Origin: Osedax fenrisi
Lineage: Eukaryota; Annelida; Polychaeta; Sabellida; Siboglinidae
NCBI GenBank assembly: GCA_964019155.1
Contig: OZ025244.1
Span: 23,073,529 to 23,137,528 of the forward strand
Length of the DNA: 64,000 nucleotides
Direction: 5' to 3'
Position numbers and translations under genes: made by a program. The number at the start of each line of letters is the position of its first letter. The first letter of the stretch is position 1. Below, piece after piece: positions 1-13,450 of the stretch. Under the pieces are notes generated by a model, which saw only the letters and a list, made by a program, of their open reading frames with translations, did not search any database and was not told the DNA's origin.

Positions 1-477
1 ATTTATTATCATTATATATCATAATATGCTATTTAATCTACGACCAGGGAATAACTCCCTGTTACTATTCTATGCACCTATTTATAAAGTAATACTATTG
101 ATAGTAAATTGTTTTATTGGTTAATAATATTCATAATAACACCTGTAAGAATACAACATTTATATATGAGATTTATATATGAGATTTCAATAAATTAATA
201 TTATTATTATTATATGTGTGTCAGGAGATATCGAATCAATAAAGCGTATCGCTTTCAATGTTAATATCCTTAGTCTATAATGCATTCATTCATTCATTCA
301 TTCATATATCATCGATGTAAAGAAAGTAAACCTACATGTGTATATCGATTATATAGTTTATATCGATACTACAATATTACGAATAAAATGATACACGGTA
401 TTATTGAAATAAGTCAGTATTCCAATTCGTGGTATTTAATATACGTTTAGATAATACTAATATAGTGTATACATATG

Positions 478-481
<4 letters not shown>

Positions 482-556
<75 letters not shown>
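482..556. repeat. (TA)n microsatellite
   Basis: Uninterrupted TA repeat of about 37 units. Confidence 0.97.
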
Positions 557-561
<5 letters not shown>

Positions 562-839
562 TATACGTGTGTATTGTATGTATTAATAGATTAATAGATC
601 GAGGGTTAAACGTTAAAATCAACATACCACACATATCATAACACCAGCATTACTATTTAAACGTAAACGATTATCATACATATAAATATAATCTCCTATT
701 ATGCATGCGCGACGTAGTCATTGAATAGCGCAATGCCACAGTAGAGAACATTTGTCATAGAGGATTATTTACGGATTAAAACAGATGTTATTTCGTACCT
801 CCCCCTTTACTAGGCGACGACTATGTAGATTAATAAACA

Positions 840-954
<115 letters not shown>

Positions 955-1377
955 GTGCACGATGCCAACATACGTTTATATATAAGCACGCATACCCATC
1001 ATATAGCATTAAATACCGCTACCACTACTCGAGGAGCAGATACACACGGAGCATATAGTAATGTGGACTCTAATTATTTAATGAACCTGCTTACCGCTAG
1101 GGGATTACCGGGTATTGTTACCGCATCGCCGCCGCGTACTGCTATAGCCAGCCAGAGCTAATACTCTACCCGCATGTTATGAAACGCTGCGTGTCTATTT
1201 ATAGACACGCGTTAACGAGCGAATATCGCATCGGGCTCAACACTTATCAAAATAATGTTAATACTTTTAAACTGGACCATAGTTCATGGACCTATATGTA
1301 GTATAGTAACGGTCATTTTAACACTGAATAATATATTTACATAAATATAATACATTTTATTAAATATATTATGTGAG

Positions 1378-1419
<42 letters not shown>

Positions 1420-2528
1420 ATGTGCAATCTAGAATTACATATAGTATAATGTACATTGTATACAAAATTCACATATGTACATTTATACTATAGTATACTT
1501 ATATATAAGTACCTTATAAGGTATATCCACCACACGTTTCTTACTATTTAAAATAGCTTATCTATATTAAATTCTGTATTATTTAAACAAATATTAGTTA
1601 TAAATATTGTATATCAATAAATAAAATATAAATATATACATACATTGTAATAACCCATAGAATTCTACTCCAACCTATTGTGTTATACGTGTGCGACGCA
1701 CACTGTGCGGGACAGTGTACGACGCATTATTAATATATTTAATTTTATAATATTGATGTAGTATAATTATTGTTATTTTAGATTATTTTATTTTGTTTAT
1801 TAACATTTATAAAAGTTGCATGACAGATTTTGTGTAATTTATATAAATGGATTTTCTTAATTTATATGTATCATTTCGAAAATCATTAATAATTTGTTAA
1901 CATTTAAAATGTATTGATTATGTAATATATTTTTTTAGATTTGTTTTTATTATCAACCAATGAGCGATCGGATATAAATGATATTATCTGAATTATATTA
2001 TTATGTTTTATAAACTTCGTTATTCTTGTTAGACTTAGCTCTGCACATGGAGGTTTGTATCTAAATAATTGTTTATATTATTATATCTCGTAATTTATCG
2101 TTATATTTAATTATTAGTTATTATCTACCATCATTATTTTATGGTTTTTATTTGATATGTTGACTTATTTTTTATAAGAATCTGAGATAAAAGTAAATCA
2201 TAAAAAGGTATTTGTAATCCTTTCTATCATTTTGTGTGATGAATAACCAACTATAGTTAGTATACAACCCTCATTATTAAACGCACACATATATATATAC
2301 ACTATATATATTGTATACAAACTCATTAAAATATACCCTAAGATAGAACACATCCGGAAAATTAATGAGAATGACAACTACTTATAAATACATAATATTT
2401 CGCGTACATTATAATCGCGTGTATCGTGTCACAATAACATGTGTGCCACTCGCGCGCGCAGATCATTATATTTATTAAATTAAAAACCGCAATTACTACG
2501 GAAAGTTATTACCGTATACGGTAATATA

Positions 2529-2530
<2 letters not shown>

Positions 2531-2597
<67 letters not shown>

Positions 2598-2622
2598 GTA
2601 TATATATATATACGTATACGTT
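2531..2622. repeat. (TA)n microsatellite with TACGTA variants
   Basis: TA repeat with ACA and ACG interruptions; it runs into the GC-richer island at 2625. Confidence 0.95.
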
Positions 2623-3711
2623 GTCGGCGTCGTCTCGTGCAGTTAAATCGCCGTCGTTAAATTACGTAACAGCCGTTAATAGCGATTACGTAATACGGGA
2701 GCTTTGTTTAGGTGTGAGTGTGAGTGTTGTGTGTGTGTGTGTGTGTGTGTGTGCAATAACCACACCGCGATTATGACGCGCGGTAATAACGTGCGCGTGT
2801 GAATCACGCACCGTCGAACACGATGAATAGGTATTAGCGGCGCGAATCGATAGATCAATTTTTTCACACCATTTTCTCCTTCGCGTCTGGGAGAATTGTG
2901 AAAGTTCAAGGTCGAACGAAACAATGCCGCGCGAAAAGTGTACAGGTGCGACCATAGCCGATATCGATAACAATAGATTATGCTATACATTTCACATCAC
3001 TCGAGTATATTTCGTATATGTCATCGACGAATAAATGTTAACATCACACGGGGGATATATTCCTAGTATTATAAATTTAATAACAAATCAGTAATTCATT
3101 ATAATTTGCATACGTAACAAAATAAGATTTCGTCACGTGTGTTCTATTATATAGATTTTAAAATATAAATTCTAAAATTTAATTAAAATATATTAAGTTA
3201 TAAGATTTTGTAAATTTTATTCAATTTAATGATTTAAAAAAAAATGTAATTCTAATATATTACAATTCTGATATATTATGTAATATTGAGTAATATTAAA
3301 AGTAATTCTAAAATTAAATTTCCTTATTTATGGGGATTTGTAATGGAATTATCTATGTATAAATATAAATAGATGTACAAAATGTATAGCACATACATAT
3401 ATAATATAAACCGGTAAATAATAAAGTATTTACGAATACAGTTTTATTTATCTTACATATATTTCATTTTTAAATAATAATTATATAAATAAATCAAATA
3501 GAACCATATTTCTTCAGAATTTTATCTTTTGGGTTTAGTGTATGCACATTTAATATTGATAAATTGGTATGTTGACAAGCACATTTATCTTCAATATTTT
3601 AATATAAACACTGGTGTCACTGTGCTATTATTGAACATTAATCATTACCATTAGCAGTAAACCAATCGGTATCTGTAGATTTAGTATTACAACAGTTTGT
3701 ATATAGGTAGC

Positions 3712-3743
<32 letters not shown>

Positions 3744-4356
3744 TTAATCTACAGTAAATTGATTAATGCATAAATAAGATATATTCCTATTGAATAAATA
3801 AAGTTGTAATTTTCTTTATTCTTCATGTATGGTATATTAAACATAATTATATATATATACGTACATCATTTTATAAAACTTTAAATACATGTTATAATAT
3901 CTTATATGATCTCAATATTTAGAAATATATATATATATATAGCATATAGGCTAAACTTTTTGTTTAAATTATAATGTAAATATATTTATAAATTAAAATA
4001 ATGATATTATATACCAATTTATTTCATTAATGTTAGTTATTGATAAAGTTGACTATATCATCGATAAAAATAAAGTATCTTTCTCTATGTTGATAGACAA
4101 TATAAACTCTATAGTACAATAAGTATCTATAAATATTGGCATATAAAATATATGTTTTCAGTAATATAAATCTAGAAATTACAAGCTTTTATATAGTAAC
4201 ATTCTATAGTATATATATACGTTTATTTGTATATCAAAAACTATGTCATTTATAATGTATGTATTAATTACATAATAGATATTCCCTCAAGGATAATATG
4301 TAAAAAGATTGCCCCCATGAGATATAAAAATATATATACACTATTTACAATGAGTA

Positions 4357-4389
<33 letters not shown>

Positions 4390-4933
4390 TATTTATGTGA
4401 ATTTCTATATAGTAATATCAATTTAGACTATATTGATAATATAACTTATACACCTACCAAAGCTTTTTCTAAAGTTGCTTCGCAAAATCTCTGTATATAT
4501 AGTATATTGGTATACTCAATAATTGAGAATAATACTTTGAAGTACGTTACTTTCAATACATGTATACTAAGTTGATATTCTTTTTAAATAACAACGTGTA
4601 GATATACCTAGTGATATTACCTGCTTATATATTAGTAATATAAATAATAATTATATTTTAAAAAATACTATTATATTATACATAAATTTTACGACGTATA
4701 TTAAATGGTAATTATCTCGATAAGCTATGTTTCTATAATTACCCTTATTGGGTTTAAAAACCTAAATCTGATATTAAAATAATAATAATATTGTACATTT
4801 TGGCAATTTTATTTCAGTTAATTTATTTTTATATTATAATGATGATTTTATCCAACTAAATTTATAATAAATTATTTAAAAATTATAAAAATAATGTTTT
4901 AAATTATTATTATGTTGGCATATAACTTATCTT

Positions 4934-5075
4934 AGCTTAAAACCATGGATGCATTAACATGAGAGTGGATTCGAGGGGACATTGGAGCCATATATTGTTA
5001 TAAGTGAAAACTTCATATACATTCTTGGATGGGATGAAAGGACTCCACCAATATAACAATAACAATATAATCTAT
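4934..5075 (+). mobile_element. SINE 3'-region fragment with AACAAT tail
   Basis: It contains AAAACCATGGATGCATTAAC, GGAGCCATATATTGTTATAA, GTGAAAACTTCATATACATT and GAAAGGACTCCACC, ending in an (AACAAT)-like tail at 5053-5070. It matches 55247-55365 closely. Confidence 0.72.
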
Positions 5076-5131
5076 GTGAATTCGATAAATACAACGATAT
5101 GTATTATATAGTAATTTTGTTCGTGGTATAA

Positions 5132-5179
<48 letters not shown>

Positions 5180-5456
5180 TATTGATATAGTATATAATTA
5201 TTTAATATATGTATGTATGTGCATTTATGCGTGTATGTGTGCGTGTTTGTGTAATTGTTTATATATTTGTATGTATATATGTGTGTATACATTTGTGTAT
5301 GCGTGGGTTTTGTTATTGTATCATACTATAGTATGATACACTATAGTGCTTTATTTAATAACATATTAAATATAGGTGTGATAATAATTATTAAGCAAAA
5401 AATGTATACATATTAATATAGGTTATTAATAGATTATTCATAATACGAGTTTATAT

Positions 5457-5503
<47 letters not shown>

Positions 5504-5539
5504 AGTATGCATATATAGGCCAAGGCATTCACGCAAGCA

Positions 5540-6060
5540 GATATGAAACTGATTAATTGCTCACGTCAATCTATGATATCCTCATTGTGCCGCATGCTGA
5601 CGTAGCATTTAGAAATGGAGTCTCGATGTACGCGTGCGTCGAAGGGCACTTGTTCGCGTATGTTGGCGTGCGTATTAGAGTGAAAGGGGGCGGGGCCCGC
5701 AGCGGCGCACTACTAAGTAATGAATACGATTAGATCTATCATTGATTAATAATTATTGTATCGTTGTAGATGAGGGTGGGGGGTGCTGTATCGGCCACCC
5801 AAGTAGTGGGCGGTCGAGTAGTAGGGTGACCGGGCGGGCGGGTGGGTGGGTGGGTTAGATTATGCACGATTCATTTGATCTATTATAATTAATGACCGAA
5901 GGGGAGTTAGAGCTGCGCTGGTCGAAGGAGCGATATAGAGAGAGTGATACGCGGAGTATTCGCACCGCGGAGTGCTCGCACCGTTATTAATAGCACCTCC
6001 TGTATCACACACACCGATCACACTGATTACCCTAATGATCACATCGATTACGTAATGTTA
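5540..6060. promoter_or_regulatory. GC-richer island with GC box and G-quadruplex motif
   Basis: A GC box (GGGGGCGGGGCC) is at 5686-5697. Six GGG runs separated by single bases at 5832-5854 fit a G-quadruplex on the + strand. A TTACGTAA site is at 6048. CpG is far more frequent than in the surrounding DNA. This looks like a promoter or CpG-rich control region, but no transcript start or linked exon can be shown. Confidence 0.35.
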
Positions 6061-6898
6061 TTGAATCCTTTAAGCGTGCGGGGCAAATATTTGTATATCA
6101 GTGCTGTGCAACCTTCCACGCACCAACGACGTTGTGCTAACTTTTAAATGTATACGTATGTGCTTCTATATAACTGCAGTTGTGGTACGTATGTGCTTCT
6201 ATATGTTATGATGATCATATATATATATATATATATATATTTATACATACTACCAGTGCATATGTGAACTGGTTTACTGTGTATACATATACGCATTAGT
6301 ATACGTAACTATATAAGTTCACACACACACACGCGTACAATGTATGTCATACATGCAGTGTTCGAGGACACATATATGTCCTCAATGTCCTCAATGATGA
6401 TACAATAGACGTGGCGATAATGAAATCAGGCTACGTAATACTTAACGGGTCGTAACTAAACTTTACAATCTAAATTATACAGAGGTATACGTGTAAAACA
6501 CCTAATTATATATCTGTGGTAATATTTCTTGAATAGGTATACCTATAGGTATACTAAACTATAGTTGAAATTAGTATACTTGATATTGTATATAATTGTA
6601 GAAAATATTATTTAAAATACATATAATATATGTCATACATGTTTGTATACATATGCTATAAAAATATATATCTCGTGTTGTAAAGTTATTTTCTGTATAA
6701 TATATATTATTTGTTAAATAAATTATTTTTTAATGTATAAAATAATAATGATGTATATTCTACAGAATTTTATAATTAATAATTTTCAGTATAAGTATTC
6801 GTGATTATGTTATATTTTACTTATTGTATAATTACACACACACACATACACACACGTACACTGTACAATGTACAGTGTACATGTAATTACACATACAC

Positions 6899-7389
6899 AT
6901 CATCGATATAAAGAAAGTGGATAAGCAATTGAATGTAGTGTATGGCACTATCCGCTACGAGCGCTGCAGTCGAAACCCACTATCTGGCCCACTACTTTTT
7001 ATTTATAATAATATGTATTTATCATATATATATTGATAATTACTACCAATTTTAATGTACTATCTATACTAAAAATAAAATTATATATTTAAAATACATA
7101 ATATCAACATTCCTCGTAATTTTGTGTATTTAAATTGAAGATATAATACTATTTTATTGATTTTATTGATATTTATAATTTAAATCCATTGATATAGATA
7201 GAAGTCACTTAAATCTATTTCGACGAAAAGACTACTGTTTTGATATTTGACATATATAATATGACTAATATCCAATCAAAATCACTGATACCATTTTGGA
7301 AATTTATCGATAAAAGTGTCATTCACGTGTCTATCTTTTACATGCATTGCGTGCGTCAATTGCTTATCCACTTTCTTTATATCGATGAT
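6899..7389. mobile_element. TIR element with perfect 34-bp inverted ends (491 bp)
   Basis: The arm 6899-6932 (starting ATCATCGATATAAAGAAAGT) is the exact reverse complement of 7356-7389 over 34 bp. The flanks carry a possible ACAC duplication. The interior is AT-rich, with a GC-richer patch near the left arm (GCTACGAGCGCTGCAGTCG), and shows no coding capacity. A partial match to the arm (ATCATCGATGTAAAGAAAGT) occurs at about 307-326, so the end sequence is dispersed. Confidence 0.65.
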
Positions 7390-7423
7390 ACACATACGTC
7401 GTACAGAGTACGTCGTACACATA

Positions 7424-7484
7424 CACTCTCTCTCTCTCATACACACACACACACTCTCTCACACATACACACACATACACACAT

Positions 7485-7528
<44 letters not shown>
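7424..7528. repeat. Compound (CT)n-(CA)n-(TA)n microsatellite
   Basis: CT, then CACA/CTCT, then ACACAT, then about 20 TA units in one unbroken low-complexity tract. Confidence 0.95.
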
Positions 7529-7532
<4 letters not shown>

Positions 7533-8259
7533 TATTGGGATTATATAATATGATTAAACCTGTATGTAATTATAAATGTATATTTTCCCTATAGTTTACA
7601 GGTATTACCCAATAAACATTCTCGTTTATTTATTTTATTTTATGTGTGTAATTAAAAGTCTGAAGGTATAGCTTCAGCATATAGAAGGTATACCTGGAGG
7701 TATACCTTCTGAAGATATATATATATATATATATATATATATCGGCGTATACGAATCTCTTAATAAATACCCAAACAATATTGTATGGTTTATAATGAGT
7801 TCCTATAAATATATCTTTAGTTACATGTCATCACGATATCTACTTGATTACTAAAGTTCAGTTATTTTATTTTTGAAAGAAATATTTCTTACTCCAACTA
7901 TGTTTTCAATATTTAATAAATACATTATTTTCCTTCACATTTATCGTATATGAAATAAAATCAATAACATAAAACACATATAATATATTAATACATTTTA
8001 GCGGGTTTCTCCTCATTTAACTCCCGCATGTATTTACATCGTAGTATATTATATAACTTAGTTATTATTTGTTACTACATAGAACCTCTAGATTGTATAC
8101 TTAACCGAGGTTACATTTGGTATATATGTACGGATATATCTGTATAGAATAATCTGAAGATTATGGTTCACACCTATATTAACCATGGTTCGCCCCAGTA
8201 CAAAACTTTTTGTAACCCAATATAATATATATATATATAACTTTTTATAGCATTGCTAA

Positions 8260-8640
8260 ATCTTACGAAGCGTGTTATCTTCCATTGTCGAATCAGTCGC
8301 ACGCGGTTAGACATACACGTTAGAAATTTTAATTGGCGATAGAACGCGACGTTCGAAGTAATAACTCGATAGTAAACGGTCGACGCTGGTTACCATAGCA
8401 ACCGTAGATGTATACCCTAGCGACCACTAGGGTGCCGGTGGTGGTGGTGGCGTGACCCAATGGGGATCGTAAACCGCGACGACCTAATTAAAAGACAACG
8501 TGGCGGCTATCTCTGCAGCTTGTTGTAATTGGTCGTAACCGTCGTTCTCAGATGACCACTTTGGTCATAAAACCTGTCAGACCACCACCACCCCAACCAC
8601 CGGACACCCGGCCCGACAACGTGGCATTATAATATTTATT
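8260..8640. promoter_or_regulatory. GC-richer island with a perfect X-box (RFX site)
   Basis: GTTACCATAGCAAC at 8389-8402 matches the RFX X-box consensus (GTNRCC, short spacer, RGYAAC) with both halves intact. RFX sites commonly mark promoters of ciliary genes in animals. A palindrome ATGACCA-CTT-TGGTCAT is at 8552-8568. No ciliary gene exon is recognisable nearby. Confidence 0.35.
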
Positions 8641-8715
8641 AAAAATAAATGTGTTTATCGCATATTTATCGCATGTATACGAGTATTCTCTTAAATAGCT
8701 ATTTACTATAACTAG

Positions 8716-8716
<1 letters not shown>

Positions 8717-8801
<85 letters not shown>
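8717..8801. repeat. (TA)n microsatellite
   Basis: About 42 uninterrupted TA units, 80 bp to the right of the GC-richer island at 8260-8640. Confidence 0.97.
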
Positions 8802-8806
<5 letters not shown>

Positions 8807-10070
8807 TCCTTCGATACATATATGTATATCTAGTCACGCGATTTTGCTATATCTAGTCACGCAATCTATTCATTCTTTAGAATCATGAGCGGCTCATCAC
8901 ATGCCTTATTTTAGTGTTCGAACATAAATAGGCTAATATAAATTAATCCAAATATATATATATATAATTAAACTAGCATATATGGATATATCGTATATGT
9001 CATATATTAGACATGTATGTAATTAAAATTAACATTAATTTAGAAAAAATTATAAAAACTAATACCATATGGTATTATTAGATAAAATTAGATAATATTA
9101 GAAAAAATTAGAAACAAAATATTAGATAAAATCATAGATTTGTATTTTACATATAAACTACATGTAAACTATAAACCTATGGATAAAATAAACATAATAA
9201 GTATTCTATAAAATACTGATATCCTAGTAATTTATATCTATTTTTAATTTATAATCTGAATAAAATATTATATTAATCACAAACCATTTATATTACATAA
9301 TATTTATTTTATTTTAGAACTAAATTAATTCATTAGAAAAATATTGTCAAATTAAAAATAAATCAATACCCATATATTTTAAAATATGTAGATTTCGTTC
9401 AACTTATTGAATTGTAAATTTAATTATAACTATATCAGTATTATACCTATTTTGAAGGCTTACAATAAATTTAAATATATGAATATTAACTTATATATAT
9501 ATGTATTATGAATATTATAAGTTAAATAACAAGATTTAATTTGCACAGTGTGTTATATATATCTATAATATAATATATAAAGTTCTATATAATAAGTCTG
9601 GTGAGTTATGTATTGAATACAATGAGTTAAAATACGTTAGATATGTTTGAATTTTAAAACTGTTGTTTGGAAATCTATCAGGAAATTTACAAATTTAAAA
9701 ATTATTAATAGTCGATTGATAAATATCATTTGAATATATAAGTATAATATAATTAATAATTATAATATTATAACGATAACTCACAATTCGTTTAGTGATA
9801 AAGTCAATTATAAATATCCCAGACTATCTATATATCATAAACCCAGATAACTCATATATAGTTAATACTGTATCATTAGTAAACAACTTTAATTAATGAT
9901 ACCGTATTAACTATAATTTGGTTTTATACCTATACCTATACCTATACGTACATGCATTTACAAATAATTCCATATTTAGTAAACTCGATATCTCGGGCAC
10001 ATTTCTTCGGTACCTTGAATATTGAAATATCGAGAATTAGCTGATATATATAATATATTTTTTATATTTA

Positions 10071-10111
<41 letters not shown>

Positions 10112-10480
10112 CTATAGGTATGTATAATATTTATTATATATATAATCCATATAATCCACATATATCATATATGATATATGTGACAAATACCTACATATAT
10201 GTCAGCACGGTATAAGTATACGTCGACTCTCATACTGTGTCTATAGATATAGGTATAGTTTCTACATTCAGACGAATCATCACACACGATACACGTAATT
10301 ATATAATTATTAATCGTGTAATGGTTATTAATGGCGTGTATACTATAAATAGTTATTTCGAATCGTATCCCCATCGATATAAATCACACACACACAAACA
10401 TACACACGTACTCATACACACCTATAGTGCACTGCGCAGCGGGACCCATTACAACGTATAGGGTGGAATTCATGCCAGTT

Positions 10481-10520
<40 letters not shown>

Positions 10521-12718
10521 CGTATACGAATATGCCTCGTGGGAATACGTATGTCGTACGTTGATTTCTAGCGCACGCTATTCTAGAGCGATAAGAACAA
10601 TCACGTATCACTGATACGCATGCGCGCAAATTCCATATTAAATATATACTATGTATATTAAAATGTACACGCGAACACATTGTGCCTATGGGCGTGTTAA
10701 CATGATAATCTATACGTATGCCAGATATACGTGGTATTGTGTTGTATTACATTGTAGTATTCGTGTTCACGGGTAATGTTAGTTATCACACTCGCGATGT
10801 GTGTAATGCATATGTGTGTGTGTGATGTATACTATGTAACACGCATGCGTAATTGTGTATTTGCATTATACATTCATTATAGATACATTATATATGTATA
10901 ACGTTGAATAGTATATATTACATCGGTAGTCTGAATACATTTACATCGACAAAAGTTACTTTACTATATATATATTTGAGTTAATATATACCCAAGAAAT
11001 AATTACTATAACACATACTTGTTGTATATAAAGAATATTTATATATATATGAAAAGATTATTTACACTATAGTGTAAAGTATACTTTAACCATATATACA
11101 ATAATTATATATAAATATATATATAGGTATACATATTTGAATAAATTTAGCAGATTATCATTTATATCCAATTATAATGACGAAAATCTTCTACCTAGAC
11201 GATTTATATCGTTTTATTATTCCATTTAATTAAATAACAACAATACCGTATACGCTATATCGATTTCGATTGATAATTATGTCATAAACTAGACAACAAT
11301 GGATACAATCATGTATTTATAATATTCGATTGTCTACGGAGGTGTTAAGGATTACGTGGATTATTGTTCTCATTAAACGCATACTAATCATTTAATAATA
11401 ACACCTATATAATCATTGTATTATTACATTCTTATGTATACACGAGCTTACATGTATGTAACAACTAATTATATAAATAACTGTGAGTTTAATTGCTCGG
11501 TATATTGTAATGAAACAACTTAAAAATACTAAATACCCTTAATATACATATATAACATAATATAGTAGTATACATATAATTATATAAATATATATATATA
11601 TATATATTTAATTTAAAAACGTAATCAGGAAACATAATTATGTTTACACAAGTTACATTAAGTTGAGTTTAACAGTCGTCATTTTATTCAGATACTAAAT
11701 TAAAGAAAATCAATATATTATTTGTAATTTTTGATATCAAATTGCATACTATTTTCTTTAAAAATAACATTTAAATACTTTATATTAAAATATTAAATAA
11801 ATCTTTATATTCCTATATATATATATAATATCATATTATATATATATAATATATTATCCATAATTATATAATTAGAGTAAAGTTGCTAACTATAATTAAA
11901 CTATAAAAATGTATAAGAATAATTAATAGTTTATTTCTATAATTATATTTATTTATAAAGTATACTTTATATTTTAATTTAGTTATGAATAAATAAACGT
12001 ATTAATACAATCAACTCGCACTAACTCATACTCGAAGGGGCCGACAAATTGTGGCTAAAAAGAGGTTTTCTGAGATATCGAATGTTCTCACGTGTGTTTA
12101 TATATTTACAAAAGTTACTTATATAGAAAAAACCAAACTAGTATATATACTTAACGTATACGTAATAAGTATGAATTATTGGGATTGCCGAGTATGTATA
12201 CTTATAGGTGTGTGTATGTGTATGTGTGTGTGCGTATGTATGTGTGTTAACTGTAGTCGTTCTTTACAACTACAATAAACCTCCCATAATTTTCAAATTT
12301 ATAAATTCACAATTATATTTATATCAGAATTTTTTAGAAGATATTTTCGTATAAAAAACGAAGAATACTTTCAAAGTTATTATTATATTTCATATTAGTT
12401 AAATATATATTGACTATTTAAAATTACTTATTTGTGAGTATATTTTAGTGGTATATTTCATTTAAATTGACTGAAACATATTTTAAAATACAAAAATCGT
12501 GCACATAATAATGTCTAAGTCTATAGACTCTATATAAGTAAATGTTACAAATACAATTGGTAACATGTCATACATTTATACACACGCTCTAATGCAATGT
12601 GCTGCATAATCAGATATATCATGACCGTATATGGTCATACAACGATATCCATTATCGGCAGTAAATTAATTATTGACGACCTGTGTTACATGCATGTGGC
12701 TATCTCTCTCACTCCATC

Positions 12719-12720
<2 letters not shown>

Positions 12721-12785
<65 letters not shown>
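12721..12785. repeat. (TA)n microsatellite followed by GTGTGTAT
   Basis: About 32 TA units; a short TG-rich tail follows. Confidence 0.96.
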
Positions 12786-12793
<8 letters not shown>

Positions 12794-13123
12794 ATGTGTG
12801 TATGTGCATTTGTATGAGATATGTGTACGACGTACACTGTACGTGTATTATTCGACCAATTGGAGACCGATGTAAACTTATTTACATTATATATATAGTA
12901 TATTATATATTATATAGTATAGTATATATTCTATAGAATAATAAAAATGGCCAATAAAATGACGATTCGTTTAGGATAACCGGGCTAAATTTAAAATTCC
13001 ACATATATTATTTATTAATGATTTGACTATAAATTGACGTTATATGATGATTACATTTCGATTTCAGTGTGTAATTTCAATATCAATTATGTATATACAT
13101 ACTTCCCATTAAATGTATATTAT

Positions 13124-13175
<52 letters not shown>

Positions 13176-13438
13176 ATACAAATACTACAGATAAATGGTA
13201 TACTTTGTAATCCATATACCATACATTATATATATAATACATACGGAATCACTATCAAGGTCATATTGATATTCAAATTAAATATAAATATATCAACACA
13301 TCCGAAATGTATGCAGACATGTGTACGTACCGAATCGTATCGAGGCGATTCATTAAGAATTACAACAATGCGAGGTGCGGCCTCGTTTATTGCTCCGGTG
13401 CGTATACGTATGCGTATATTGAATATATTCATAATTAT

Positions 13439-13450
13439 ATTTATTAACTA
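13439..13450 (+). repeat. Target site duplication, left copy
   Basis: ATTTATTAACTA is identical to 16326-16337 on the other side of RTE copy 1. Confidence 0.85.
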
